A stretch of DNA of 64,000 bases from Bacteroidota bacterium (GTDB lineage Bacteria > Bacteroidota > Bacteroidia > Flavobacteriales > Flavobacteriaceae): assembly GCA_023386585.1 (NCBI GenBank), contig JAEWJM010000013.1:3947-67946 (forward strand). Reading direction: 5' to 3'. Below are positions 28,757-37,462 of this stretch, piece by piece. Position 1 is the first letter of the stretch. Each line of letters begins with the position of its first letter. Below the pieces are notes generated by a model. The model had not been told where the DNA came from. It saw only the letters and a program-made list of their open reading frames with translations, and did no database searches. Made by a program: the position numbers and the translations under genes.

Positions 28757-28809
28757 CCTGAAATCCCTGCAACCGCGAAAAAGTAAGGACGTAATAAACA
28801 ATAGATAAA

Positions 28810-29910
28810 ATGAAATTAAAATTTTTAATTCTGATGCTGGCCGGATTTGCGGCGACGGCTCAAAACGCTAAGAAACCTTCGACGGCACCGCTTGGCGATG
28901 GTCTGTATGCAGAAATGGAAACCTCGAAAGGAAAAATCACGCTTCAGCTCGAGTACCAGAAAACGCCGGAAACGGTAGCCAATTTCGTTTCGCTTGCCGA
29001 AGGCACGAACCCGATCGTGGATGCCAAATACAAGGGCAAAAAGTTTTACGACGGATTGAAATTTCACCGCGTGATAGCCGACTTCATGATCCAGGGCGGC
29101 GATCCGCTTGGAAATGGCTCGGGAGATCCCGGCTATAAATTCAAAGACGAATTCACCGATCTTAAGCACGACAAAGGCGGAATATTGTCGATGGCGAATT
29201 CAGGGCCTGCAACCAACGGAAGCCAGTTTTTCATCACTCACAAGGAAACGCCTTGGCTGAATGGAAAACATACGGTTTTCGGACATGTAGTTTCCGGAAT
29301 GGACGTCGTCAATTCGATTGTTCAGGACGATATTATCAAATCGGTGACAATTGTCAGGAAAGGATCGGACGCTAAAAAATTCGATGCTCCTAAAGTTTTC
29401 GCCACAGCGTATGCCGCAGAAAATGAGGCTAGAAAAGCGGATGAAATGAAGTACTCGCAAGTGAAAAAAGACAAAGTCGCTTACCTCGCCGGAGTTCGCG
29501 CCGGAGCTACGAAAACACCTTCAGGCCTTGAATACAAAATCATCAGCAAAGGCTCAGGGAAAAAACCTGCCGACGGTTCGCCGGTTTTCATTCACTACGC
29601 CGGATATCTTGAAGATGGAAGCCTGTTCGACAGCAGCTACGCCGACATCAATAAGCTATATGGAAAATACGACGCGCAACGCGATGCGCAGAATGGTTAC
29701 CAGCCATTTCCCTTCACTGCCGGGAAAAAAGACGGTTTGATCCCCGGATTTACCGAAGCTCTGGCGGCTATGTCGATTGGCGATAAGGCAGTAGCATTCA
29801 TTCCTTCCAATCTTGGATACGGAGCAGCGGGTGCGGGCGGAATCATACCACCAAATGCCAACATTATTTTCGAGATCGAATTGCTTGACGCGATTCCAGC
29901 GAAAAAGTAG
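28810..29910 (+). CDS. Cyclophilin-FKBP fusion, periplasmic paralogue
   Basis: Protein of 366 residues with the same order of domains as the preceding gene: cyclophilin about 28-180 ([43 protein letters not shown]), a linker and an FKBP domain about 233-362 ([56 protein letters not shown]). It differs in its N-terminus: signal peptide [18 protein letters not shown] with no lipobox cysteine, so it should be soluble in the periplasm while its twin is membrane-anchored. It is the last gene of the operon, closed by the hairpin at 29927. Confidence 0.95.
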   Translation: MKLKFLILMLAGFAATAQNAKKPSTAPLGDGLYAEMETSKGKITLQLEYQKTPETVANFVSLAEGTNPIVDAKYKGKKFYDGLKFHRVIADFMIQGGDPLGNGSGDPGYKFKDEFTDLKHDKGGILSMANSGPATNGSQFFITHKETPWLNGKHTVFGHVVSGMDVVNSIVQDDIIKSVTIVRKGSDAKKFDAPKVFATAYAAENEARKADEMKYSQVKKDKVAYLAGVRAGATKTPSGLEYKIISKGSGKKPADGSPVFIHYAGYLEDGSLFDSSYADINKLYGKYDAQRDAQNGYQPFPFTAGKKDGLIPGFTEALAAMSIGDKAVAFIPSNLGYGAAGAGGIIPPNANIIFEIELLDAIPAKK

Positions 29911-29926
29911 AAAGAAACAACATTAG

Positions 29927-29951
29927 AAGCCGGATCGATTCCGGCTTTTTT
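29927..29951 (+). terminator. Rho-independent terminator of the exbB-gldI-PPIase operon
   Basis: Stem AGCCGGA, loop TCGAT, stem TCCGGCT, followed by seven T residues. It lies 17 bases after the stop of the second cyclophilin-FKBP gene. Confidence 0.9.
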
Positions 29952-30014
29952 TATGGTGAAAATTAATCTTTTGCAGCCGATTTATTTTAGATTAGCGGCT
30001 TCAAAACAAACGCA

Positions 30015-30941
30015 ATGAACCGACTCAAAACCGCGCGTATCGTCTGCAGCCTCTTTCCACCCGTGCTTTCACAGCAACTTCGCAACCGCATATTTCCGTT
30101 GCACGAAGGAGTGAAAATGAATATGGATTTTGACATGCGGTCGATTACCGGAAGCATTTTTTCGGGAAATACGCTCGACTATCATTCGTACCGATTTGCG
30201 GTGCACGGTTTTTTTGAATGGCGCAACATTGTAATCGCACGGTTTTTTACGAGCGGTAAACCTGGCGATATCATAGAAATTGGCGCCAACGTAGGAACGG
30301 AGACGCTATCCTATTGTGACCTGTTGAAAGGCAAAGGCACGGTGCACGCATTTGAGCCGCTTCCGGACAATATCAGGCTTTTAGATCGGATGAAAAAGCG
30401 GCTGCCCAACCTTCGAATTTACCACAATGCCATTTCCGATCGCGAGATGGACGTGGCTTTTCAAATTCCACCGAAAACTGCCTCCGGAATGGGCAAGATC
30501 GTGCTGGGCGCAAATTCTGCAGACGAAAATATCACTTCGGTAAAAGCGGTTCCGCTTGATAATTTTTCCGATTTTACGAACGTGCGCTTCATGTCGATTG
30601 ACACCGAAGGTCACGAACCCTTTGTGCTTGCAGGATCGCGAAAGGTGATTGAAAAACACCAGCCGGCGATTGTGATTGAAGTCAGCCCCAAACTATTGCA
30701 TCGATTTGCCGACGCAACGATTGCCGATATTCACAACTACTTCATCGGACTGGATTACTCCTGTTTCAAGATAAAAACTTTCGCATTGGCAGAAATTTCA
30801 GACGCCGATCTTCAGGATCAGGTTTCCCACAATTGGCTTTGCATTCCATACAAAATGAAGCCGCAAATCCCAAAACTTTCGCGAGGGCTTTTTATCAGGA
30901 TGGTTGTTCCGTGGTATTTGCTGCCAAAACTGGCGCGCTGA
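30015..30941 (+). CDS. FkbM family methyltransferase
   Basis: SAM-dependent methyltransferase of 308 residues. The SAM-binding motif is DIIEIGANVGTETLSYC (about 95-111), followed by VHAFEPLPDNIRLL and the FkbM signature FMSIDTEGHEPFVLAGSRKVI (about 195-215). FkbM-type enzymes commonly methylate sugars of polysaccharides or antibiotics, so a surface-glycan role is possible, but there is no glycan cluster around. It is isolated: upstream is the operon terminator, downstream an abutting convergent gene. Base composition is like that of its neighbours. Confidence 0.92.
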   Translation: MNRLKTARIVCSLFPPVLSQQLRNRIFPLHEGVKMNMDFDMRSITGSIFSGNTLDYHSYRFAVHGFFEWRNIVIARFFTSGKPGDIIEIGANVGTETLSYCDLLKGKGTVHAFEPLPDNIRLLDRMKKRLPNLRIYHNAISDREMDVAFQIPPKTASGMGKIVLGANSADENITSVKAVPLDNFSDFTNVRFMSIDTEGHEPFVLAGSRKVIEKHQPAIVIEVSPKLLHRFADATIADIHNYFIGLDYSCFKIKTFALAEISDADLQDQVSHNWLCIPYKMKPQIPKLSRGLFIRMVVPWYLLPKLAR

Positions 30942-31385
30942 TTATTTTTTGGAAGGGAATTTCCAATCGAACTCGTCCTTGCTGTTGATGATCGCGCCGA
31001 TCTCAACTTTAATTATTTCACCGAACTCCGACTGCAGAATCGTCCAATTGTCTTCGTTGAAGTGGTTTTCGGTAATGTCGAAATCTTCGACTTCCCACGA
31101 TTGGAATTTGTGGGATTTCAAAGCAGATTTCACCACTTCCGGCTCCTGCCCTATTACGACCTGAGAAAAAAGCGTAAGTTTTGGATTTGCGCAGATGATG
31201 TAACCCAGCCTGAAATCTTCATCCTGGTAAAAAGTCAGCCGCATTTTCAGGTTGTTGTAAACCCAGATGATGTTGTTGTCGTCGTCTTTGAACTCGCCCG
31301 ACGGTTTGCCGCAGATGGCTTCCACATCGGCGCGCTTCATTCCGAAAAGCAGTTGGTCTATTCCCGATTTAGGCTTTATTTCCAT
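30942..31385 (-). CDS. Conserved hypothetical protein
   Basis: Cytoplasmic protein of 147 residues without signal or membrane segment. The segment LLFGMKRADVEAICGKPSGE resembles the G-M-x-x-x-x-V-x-x-x-x-G-x-P turn of BamE/SmpA-like folds, and a second similar helix-turn (VIGQEPEVVKSALKSH) follows, so it may be a tandem of two such units. That is a weak structural guess. Its stop directly abuts that of the convergent FkbM gene (no gap), and its start overlaps the GNAT gene by 17 bases, which suggests the two minus-strand genes are cotranscribed. Confidence 0.75.
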   Translation of the reverse strand: MEIKPKSGIDQLLFGMKRADVEAICGKPSGEFKDDDNNIIWVYNNLKMRLTFYQDEDFRLGYIICANPKLTLFSQVVIGQEPEVVKSALKSHKFQSWEVEDFDITENHFNEDNWTILQSEFGEIIKVEIGAIINSKDEFDWKFPSKK

Positions 31386-31989
31386 CGATTTTCTCTTTAA
31401 GTTGTTGTTTGACGTGTGAAAACCATTCTGACCGCAAAATGCTGAGCACGATGCTGTCGCGGCGGTCGTCGCTTCCGGCAGTGGGCATATTGCTGCGCAG
31501 AATTCCTTCGACCGTACAGCCGATGCTTTTCATTGCTGCGATGCTTCTTTCGTTCCGGTTATCGGCGCGGAATTCGACGCGTTCCATTCCGACGGTTTCG
31601 AAAGCAAAGGTCAGCAAAAGCAATTTACACCGTTTGTTGAGTAATGTTCCGCGAAATTCCTTTGCGTACCAGGTATAGCCGAGCTGGAGCGTTTGAAATT
31701 GCAGGTTGATGTCGTAAAACCGTGTACTTCCGGCATATTTTTGAGTCGCCTTATCGAATACAATGAATGGAAACTCCGATTGCCGTTCGCGGGCAGCAAG
31801 TGCTGTGTTGATGTAATTCTGCAGGTTTTCCCTGCTTCCGCCGGCCTGTAAAAGCGAATATTTCCAGGTTTCAGGCTCGTTGAGCGCAATCTCGAGCAGG
31901 TTGTCAGTATCGGAAGCGACAAGCGGCCGCAAAAGGACGGCTTCGTCTTCGAGAACGACGTCACCGGAAAGGCGTGAAGTTGTTGTCAT
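31369..31989 (-). CDS. GNAT N-acetyltransferase (RimJ/RimL type)
   Basis: Cytoplasmic acetyltransferase of 206 residues using acetyl-CoA. It begins with a LxxEAVLLRPLVASDTDNLL segment, then the core VFDKATQKYAGSTRFYDI and TLQLGYTWYAKEFRGTLLNKRCKLLLLTFAF (CoA-binding helix), ending with VEFRADNRNERSIAAMKSIGC typical of RimJ/RimL-type proteins. The substrate, a protein N-terminus or a small amine, cannot be told. The overlap with the following gene supports coupling. Family is secure. Confidence 0.92.
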   Translation of the reverse strand: MTTTSRLSGDVVLEDEAVLLRPLVASDTDNLLEIALNEPETWKYSLLQAGGSRENLQNYINTALAARERQSEFPFIVFDKATQKYAGSTRFYDINLQFQTLQLGYTWYAKEFRGTLLNKRCKLLLLTFAFETVGMERVEFRADNRNERSIAAMKSIGCTVEGILRSNMPTAGSDDRRDSIVLSILRSEWFSHVKQQLKEKIDGNKA

Positions 31990-32001
31990 ATTGAAACAAA
32001 A

Positions 32002-32081
32002 TTAGCCCGGACAGCAGCGTAAATCCTTTTTTGCAACGCAGGAAGCAAAAAAGATTGCAGCGCATGGCCGGAACAGCTTCT
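32002..32081 (+). repeat. Dispersed palindromic intergenic repeat, family I, copy 3
   Basis: Left arm TTAGCCCGGACAGCAGCGTA then AATCCTTTTTTGC; right arm GCAAAAAAGATTGCAGCGCA then TGGCCGGAACAGCTTCT. The two halves pair through CTTTTTTGC / GCAAAAAAG around ACGCAGGA. The element ends at the purM stop codon and fills the whole gap between the GNAT gene and purM. Confidence 0.75.
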
Positions 32082-33255
32082 AATAGTCAAAAGTTCCGTA
32101 CTCACTTTTGATCGTGAGCTTCTTGTCGCCGACTTCGACGCGGCCGATTTGCTGCGCCTCAATGCCGAACGACTCCGAAATTGCGATAATGTCGGCTGCA
32201 ATTTCGGGAGAAACGTAAAGTTCCATCCGATGGCCGCAATTGAAAACCTGGTACATTTCCTTCCAGTCCGTTCCCGATTGCTCCTGAATCATCCTGAAAA
32301 GCGGCGGAACCGGAAACAGGTTGTCCTTTATCACATGGCCGGAATCGATAAAATGCAGCACTTTGGTCTGGGCGCCGCCACTGCAATGCACCATTCCGTG
32401 GATATCTTTAGAAGAATACTTTTTAAGGATTCGCGCGATTACCGGCGCGTATGTCCGCGTGGGCGAAAGCACGAGTTTGCCGGCGTCGAGTGGCGAGCCT
32501 TCGACCGGATCGGTGAGTTTCATCTGCCCGGAATACGCGAGATCTTGCGGAACCGCGGGATCGAATGTTTCCGGATATTTTTCCGCGATGTACTTGCTAA
32601 ATACGTCATGACGCGCCGATGTCAGCCCGTTGCTGCCCATTCCGCCGTTGTATTCGTGTTCATACGAAGCCTGGCCGAAAGATGCCAAACCTACGATCAC
32701 GTCGCCAGGTTTGATATTCGCATTATCGATGACCTCGCTTCTGCGCATCCGTGCTGTGACTGTCGAATCGACGATTATTGTACGCACCAAATCGCCCACA
32801 TCAGCCGTTTCGCCGCCTGTGGAATGAATGGTCACGCCGTTTGTGTGGAGTTCAGCGATCAGTTCTTCGGTTCCGTTTATTATTGCCGATAAGACTTCGC
32901 CTGGAATTAGGTTTTTGTTCCTGCCGATTGTTGACGAAAGCATGATGTTGCTGGTCGCGCCGACGCAAATCAGGTCGTCAATATTCATGACCAGCGCGTC
33001 CTGGGCGATTCCTTTCCAAACGGAAATATCGCCGGTTTCCTTCCAATAAGCATACGCCAATGCTGATTTTGTGCCGGCGCCATCAGCGTGCATGACGAGA
33101 CAATAATCGGGATCGTTGGTAAGATAATCGGGGACGATTTTACAAAATGCTTTTGGGAATAAGCCTTTGTCGATGTTCTTGATGGCATTGTGAACGTCTT
33201 CCTTTGATGCGGAAACTCCGCGGCGGGAATAGCGTTGACCGGAATCTGGACTCAT
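32080..33255 (-). CDS. purM: Phosphoribosylformylglycinamidine cyclo-ligase (AIR synthetase) PurM
   Basis: Cytoplasmic enzyme of 391 residues, step 5 of purine synthesis (FGAM to AIR). The start is the ATG at 33255 (MSPDSGQRYSRRGVSASKED); an in-frame ATG 63 bases upstream adds residues unlike the family. Motifs: VMHADGAGTKSALAY, DALVMNIDDLICVGATSNIMLS, HSTGGETADVGDLVRTIIVDST, and the C-terminal VFNCGHRMELYV. It is longer than the E. coli enzyme (345) by some 45 residues, as is usual for the Bacteroidetes form. Its 3' end touches family I repeat copy 3. A -7 element lies close upstream. Confidence 0.93.
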   Translation of the reverse strand: MSPDSGQRYSRRGVSASKEDVHNAIKNIDKGLFPKAFCKIVPDYLTNDPDYCLVMHADGAGTKSALAYAYWKETGDISVWKGIAQDALVMNIDDLICVGATSNIMLSSTIGRNKNLIPGEVLSAIINGTEELIAELHTNGVTIHSTGGETADVGDLVRTIIVDSTVTARMRRSEVIDNANIKPGDVIVGLASFGQASYEHEYNGGMGSNGLTSARHDVFSKYIAEKYPETFDPAVPQDLAYSGQMKLTDPVEGSPLDAGKLVLSPTRTYAPVIARILKKYSSKDIHGMVHCSGGAQTKVLHFIDSGHVIKDNLFPVPPLFRMIQEQSGTDWKEMYQVFNCGHRMELYVSPEIAADIIAISESFGIEAQQIGRVEVGDKKLTIKSEYGTFDY

Positions 33256-33273
33256 GTGCTGTGTGTTGTCAGG

Positions 33274-33281
33274 CAAAAGTA
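33274..33281 (-). promoter_or_regulatory. Possible -7 element for purM
   Basis: Minus-strand TACTTTTG fits TAnnTTTG, with a predicted start about 12 bases before the purM ATG. No clear -33 TTTG at 17-23 bases. Moderate to weak. Confidence 0.35.
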
Positions 33282-33338
33282 CGCAATAATAAACGCTGTT
33301 TTGCCGACTGCCGCTCAATTTTTAGCTTGGAAAAATCG

Positions 33339-34133
33339 TCAGTTTTCGACGATCATGATTTCCACGCGGCGGTTTTCGTTCGCTTCTTCTTCGGTCTTTT
33401 CGGGAATCGGATGAATGGGCTGCGAAACGCCAAAACCTTTGTATGAAAGACGCTTCCTTGGGATTTTATTCCGCAAGAGGAAATTGTAGATTGCCCGGGC
33501 ACGAGCAGTGGAAACGTCATTGACATCGGATTGAAGCTGACAACAGATATGGCCCTGGATTTCGATCTTCAGATTTGGGTTTTCCTCCATAATACAGAGC
33601 AATTCGTAAAGGATTGGCTTTGATTGCGGCACGATCATCGCGGAATTGTTATGAAAATTGATGTTCTTAAGCTTGATCTTGTCGCCTGCTTTGAGCGTTT
33701 TCATTTCGTCGGTCAACGTCTTGTCTTTTGACTCGGCTGGCGGTTTAATTTCTTCAAAAACAATGGTCACGCGCCGGTTTTCAGCCTGCTCGGTCGATTG
33801 GTGAAAATTTTCGCCAAAACCTTTTGCCTCAAAATCCGCTTTAACGTTGATTCCTTTGCGGCGCAGGAAATTGTAGACTTCAGAAACGCGTTTCATTGAC
33901 AGTGTGTCGTTGAAAGTGTTGCTTCCTACCCAATCGCAATATCCATAAATTTTATTGACCGAAAGCTGGCGGTCGCCGATGAAATCTTCGAGCTTTTTAA
34001 CGGCAGCATCGTTCAGCAGGTATTTTGCGAAGTCGAAATAAACATCGACTTTCTGCTGTGATGGCTTTTTGTCGGCCGTTTGTTGTGCTGTTGCAGCAAA
34101 GGTAAAAAGCAGGAAGATCAGGTATTTTTTCAT
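33339..34133 (-). CDS. Protein with two OmpA-like domains
   Basis: Exported protein of 264 residues. Signal peptide MKKYLIFLLFTFAATAQ. Two OmpA-like peptidoglycan-binding domains: the first (about 27-125) with VDVYFDFAKYLL, YGYCDWVGSN, TLSMKRVSEVYNFL; the second (about 150-260) with IKLKNINFHNNSAMIVPQSK, IEIQGHICC, TARARAIYNFL, RRVEIMIVEN. A neighbouring cysteine pair (HICC) sits where the usual domain has GHTD. It is a paralogue of the next gene (same order, about the same length), separated from it by 4 bases, so an operon and an old tandem duplication are likely. Possibly a cell-wall anchor of an outer-membrane complex. Confidence 0.88.
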   Translation of the reverse strand: MKKYLIFLLFTFAATAQQTADKKPSQQKVDVYFDFAKYLLNDAAVKKLEDFIGDRQLSVNKIYGYCDWVGSNTFNDTLSMKRVSEVYNFLRRKGINVKADFEAKGFGENFHQSTEQAENRRVTIVFEEIKPPAESKDKTLTDEMKTLKAGDKIKLKNINFHNNSAMIVPQSKPILYELLCIMEENPNLKIEIQGHICCQLQSDVNDVSTARARAIYNFLLRNKIPRKRLSYKGFGVSQPIHPIPEKTEEEANENRRVEIMIVEN

Positions 34134-34137
34134 TTCT

Positions 34138-35022
34138 TCAATTTGAAACGATCATGATTTCGACGCGTCGATTGGCTGCACGTTCGGATTCATTTTTCTC
34201 AGGAATGGGAAATATTGGCTGAGAACTGCCAAATCCTTTATAGCTGAGCCTTGATTTTTCAATGTCGTTTGCGACCAAAAAACTGTAGATCGCTTTCGCG
34301 CGTTGTGTTGAAAGGTCAAGCCTGTCCACGGGCATGCAGCAAAGATGTCCCTGGATTTCAATTTTAAGGTCGGGATTGTTTTGCATAACAATCAGCAATT
34401 CATATAATTTGCCGCGTGATTCCGGAAGCACCGCAAAAGTGTTGATCCGGAAATTCAGGTTTTCGATCGCCATTTTCTCGCCTGCCTTACTTTGGTCGAC
34501 CTTGTGCATAAAATTCGTATCGAGTTTTACTTCCGATTTCGTACCGTCTGGATTGGTGAACGAAAGCTTTTCAGGATAATGCTTTTGGGGCTTCGGCTTT
34601 TCAACAGGCTCTTTTTTAATTCCGATGATTTCGTCTTCGCGATCGAGGTCTTTGCCGGTCAGGTAATACAAGGTAACTTTTCGGTTTTCAGCCTTAATTT
34701 TTGAGAGTTTGTGCAGCTCGCCAAAACTTCGGGTCTTGAAATCCTCCCGAATATTGACCTTGTTTTTTATCAGTGAAAAAACGGTGTTGATTCGTCTTTG
34801 CGCGAGCGTATCGTTGTAGCCGCTGGTTCCGTCTTCGTCACAGAAACCGTAAATCCCAACGATTTTTGCCTGCGGATTTTCCGAGATCCATTTGTTGAGA
34901 TTTTGCTTTTCGGTCGGCCGCAATTCGAATTTATCACTATCAAAAAATATCGAAAACTGTTGCTGTGCCCGTAAAGGCAAACTGAAGAGCAAAAGCGCAA
35001 AAACCAACAGCACGAACCTCAT
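34138..35022 (-). CDS. Protein with two OmpA-like domains, paralogue of next gene
   Basis: Exported protein of 294 residues. I choose the ATG at 35022, where the signal peptide starts (MRFVLLVFALLLFSLPLRAQ); an upstream in-frame ATG at 35106 runs through the glnA terminator. First OmpA-like domain about 21-120 (FSIFFDSDKFEL, YGFCDEDGTSGYNDTLAQRR); second about 190-290 (MAIENLNFRINTFAVLPES, IEIQGHLCC, STQRAKAIYSFL, RRVEIMIVSN). The vicinal cysteines are conserved with the paralogue. The linker (about 130-180) is Lys/Glu/Pro rich. It is the first gene of the two-gene unit downstream of the glnA terminator. Confidence 0.88.
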   Translation of the reverse strand: MRFVLLVFALLLFSLPLRAQQQFSIFFDSDKFELRPTEKQNLNKWISENPQAKIVGIYGFCDEDGTSGYNDTLAQRRINTVFSLIKNKVNIREDFKTRSFGELHKLSKIKAENRKVTLYYLTGKDLDREDEIIGIKKEPVEKPKPQKHYPEKLSFTNPDGTKSEVKLDTNFMHKVDQSKAGEKMAIENLNFRINTFAVLPESRGKLYELLIVMQNNPDLKIEIQGHLCCMPVDRLDLSTQRAKAIYSFLVANDIEKSRLSYKGFGSSQPIFPIPEKNESERAANRRVEIMIVSN

Positions 35023-35073
35023 CCTGATATTTTTAGGGAATAACGAAATTACGCTTTTATTATTTGAAATAGC

Positions 35074-35100
35074 AAAAAAGCCTCCCGGTTGGAAGGCTTT
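35074..35100 (-). terminator. Rho-independent terminator of glnA
   Basis: Plus-strand A run, AAAGCCT-CC, loop CGGTT, GG-A-AGGCTTT: a stem with one bulged base. Read on the minus strand it is followed by six U residues, 19 bases after the glnA stop. Confidence 0.85.
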
Positions 35101-35118
35101 AGACATTTTTTGCAGTAT

Positions 35119-37302
35119 CTATTTCGTAAAAAGAAGCTCGCGGTATTTTGTGATCGTCCAGATTTCGTCATCGACCAAAAGTTCGAGCTTGTCGCAATGC
35201 GTGCGAATGACATCGAAATACGGCTTAACAATGTCGCAGTAGGCTTCAGCCATTTCGTGCGCGTTTTCAATTGCGTTTGCCTGTTTTCTCGCTTCGGTCA
35301 TTTCTTCGACTTTAGTATTGATTGCTTCTATATGAGTCGAAATTTCGCGGATCAGTACCAATTGTTCCTTAGCGATCTGCTCGAATTCCTTTCCAAAAAT
35401 TTCTTTTAGTCCGCGAACATTTTCGATCAACGTATTCTGGTATCGGATTGCGGTTGGGATTACGTGGTTGCGCGCAATATCGCCAAGCACACGTCCTTCG
35501 ATCTGGATTTTTTTGGTGTATTCTTCAAGTTCGATCTCGTATCGGGCTTCGACCTCAACGTGATTCATAATGTTCAACTCGCTGAAAAGATCTAGCGCTT
35601 TTTTCGAAACACGGGCTTTTAAAGCGGCCGGAGTTGTTTTAAAATTGCTGAGTCCGCGCTTTTTCGCTTCAACTTCCCACGCTTCACTGTAGCCATCGCC
35701 TTCAAAAAGGATATTCTTCGATTGCTTGATATACTCGCGCAAAACGTTGAAAATCGCATCGTCCTTTTTCATTCCTTTTTCGATGTGGCCGTCGACCTCA
35801 GCCTTGAAATCGCGAAGCTGCTTGGCAACGATTGCATTCAGTGTCGTCATTGCATTTGCACAGTTCGCCGATGAACCAACAGCGCGAAATTCGAATTTGT
35901 TTCCTGTAAATGCAAACGGTGACGTCCGGTTCCTGTCGGTATTGTCGAGCAGGACGTCAGGAATTTTACCCACGACATTCAGCTTCAAATCGGTTTTTTC
36001 CTCTGGCGAAAGTTTTCCTGACGAAACACCTTCTAGTTCAGCAAGTACTTTGGTCAGCTGCGCGCCAATGAAAACCGAAATAATCGCCGGCGGCGCTTCG
36101 TTAGCTCCGAGTCGGTGATCATTACTTGCGGTTGCAATCGCGGCGCGGAGCAAAGCTTCGTAAGTGTTTACGGCTTTTATGGTATTGATGAAAAAGGTCA
36201 GGAATTGCAGATTGCTCATTGGCGTTTTTCCGGGCCCGAGAAGATTTACGCCCGTATCGGTTGCCATCGACCAGTTGTTGTGCTTGCCCGAACCGTTAAC
36301 TCCTTTGAATGGTTTCTCATGGAAAAGGACTTTAAAATCGTGGCGCTCGCCGACTTTCTGCATCACATCCATAAGGAGAGAATTGTGGTCGACGGCAAGG
36401 TTCGTTTCTTCAAAAATCGGAGCCAACTCAAACTGATTCGGTGCAACTTCGTTGTGGCGCGTTTTTACGGGAATTCCCAAAAGCATGCATTCTTCTTCAA
36501 GCTCACGCATGAATGAAAGCACGCGCGTTGGAATCGATCCGAAATAATGATCGTCCAGTTGTTGGCCTTTTGCCGACGTGTGGCCGAGCAGCGTGCGACC
36601 GGTCATCAAAATATCGGGGCGTGAATTGGCCAGCGCGGTATCGATAAGGAAATATTCCTGCTCCCATCCCAAAGTAGCAGTGACTTTTTTCACATTTTTG
36701 TCAAAATAGCGGCAGACATCGGTAGCAGCCTGGTCGATTGCATGAAGTGCGCGTAAAAGCGGCGTTTTATAATCGAGCGCTTCTCCGGTGTAAGCGATAA
36801 AAACGGTCGGAATACACAAAGTTGTTCCGTATATAAATGCAGGCGACGTTGGATCCCAGGCCGTATAACCGCGGGCCTCGAAGGTATTTCGGATTCCGCC
36901 GTTTGGAAAACTCGATGCATCCGGTTCTTGTTGTACAAGTTGTCCGCCGCCGAATTTTTCCAACGATCCGCCTTCAAAATCTGTTTCAAAAAAAGCATCG
37001 TGTTTCTCGGCAGTTGTTCCTGTCAACGGCTGAAACCAGTGTGTATAATGGGTAACACCTTTTGAAAGAGCCCATTCCTTCATTCCCATGGCTATGTAAT
37101 CGGCAAGCCTTCGGTCGATTTTCGTTCCGTATTGGACTGCATCGCGTACACCTCGAAAAGCATCTTCCGTCAGAAATTGCCTCATCGCTTTGTCATTAAA
37201 AACGTTCGCGCCGAAAATGTTGGATTTCCTGTCACATTCTTCAAATTTAACGGGCTTTCTGCTGCTTGCTACTTTTAGTGCCTCAAACCGTAATGTTGCC
37301 AT
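35119..37302 (-). CDS. glnN: Glutamine synthetase type III (GlnN)
   Basis: Large cytoplasmic glutamine synthetase of 727 residues, the usual length of the type III enzymes of Bacteroidetes. It makes glutamine from glutamate, ammonia and ATP. Visible signatures: N-terminal FGANVFNDKAMRQFL; ATLGWEQEYFLID (metal-binding glutamates, about residue 215); TRHNEVAPNQFELAPIFEETN; HEKPFKGVNGSGKHNNWSM (about 330-350); TDRNRTSPFAFTGNKFEFRAVGSSAN. The long C-terminal helical part (ARYEIELEEYTKKIQIEGRV) is type III specific. Upstream lie a well-formed promoter and an unusual palindrome (37378), consistent with nitrogen control. It is monocistronic, ended by a hairpin. Confidence 0.97.
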   Translation of the reverse strand: MATLRFEALKVASSRKPVKFEECDRKSNIFGANVFNDKAMRQFLTEDAFRGVRDAVQYGTKIDRRLADYIAMGMKEWALSKGVTHYTHWFQPLTGTTAEKHDAFFETDFEGGSLEKFGGGQLVQQEPDASSFPNGGIRNTFEARGYTAWDPTSPAFIYGTTLCIPTVFIAYTGEALDYKTPLLRALHAIDQAATDVCRYFDKNVKKVTATLGWEQEYFLIDTALANSRPDILMTGRTLLGHTSAKGQQLDDHYFGSIPTRVLSFMRELEEECMLLGIPVKTRHNEVAPNQFELAPIFEETNLAVDHNSLLMDVMQKVGERHDFKVLFHEKPFKGVNGSGKHNNWSMATDTGVNLLGPGKTPMSNLQFLTFFINTIKAVNTYEALLRAAIATASNDHRLGANEAPPAIISVFIGAQLTKVLAELEGVSSGKLSPEEKTDLKLNVVGKIPDVLLDNTDRNRTSPFAFTGNKFEFRAVGSSANCANAMTTLNAIVAKQLRDFKAEVDGHIEKGMKKDDAIFNVLREYIKQSKNILFEGDGYSEAWEVEAKKRGLSNFKTTPAALKARVSKKALDLFSELNIMNHVEVEARYEIELEEYTKKIQIEGRVLGDIARNHVIPTAIRYQNTLIENVRGLKEIFGKEFEQIAKEQLVLIREISTHIEAINTKVEEMTEARKQANAIENAHEMAEAYCDIVKPYFDVIRTHCDKLELLVDDEIWTITKYRELLFTK

Positions 37303-37343
37303 ATAAAATATGTTTTTGGGTTTTTACCTATGTGAAAACGGAG

Positions 37344-37377
37344 CAAATATACAAACAGAAACAACTTTTAAAACAAA
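37344..37377 (-). promoter_or_regulatory. Predicted promoter of the glutamine synthetase gene
   Basis: Minus-strand -33 box TTTG (37377-37374), 22-base spacer, -7 box TATATTTG (37351-37344). This agrees with the Bacteroidetes primary promoter pattern. Predicted start near 37337, giving a leader of about 35 bases. Confidence 0.65.
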
Positions 37378-37400
37378 TACCCCCTATTTTTTAGGGGGTA
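37378..37400. promoter_or_regulatory. Perfect palindrome abutting the glnA -33 box
   Basis: TACCCCCTA, five T, TAGGGGGTA: a 9-bp perfect inverted repeat with a 5-base loop, directly next to the -33 TTTG. It is G/C-rich in an otherwise AT-rich gap. It could be an operator for a nitrogen regulator, or the terminator hairpin of the upstream minus-strand gene that ends at 37463. The 63-base distance from that stop and the weak U tract favour the operator reading. Confidence 0.6.
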
Positions 37401-37462
37401 AAAATTGTTTTTAATCGAAAATATATCAAAAGTAAGAAAAGAGAAGTTTCTTCTGGCGACTC

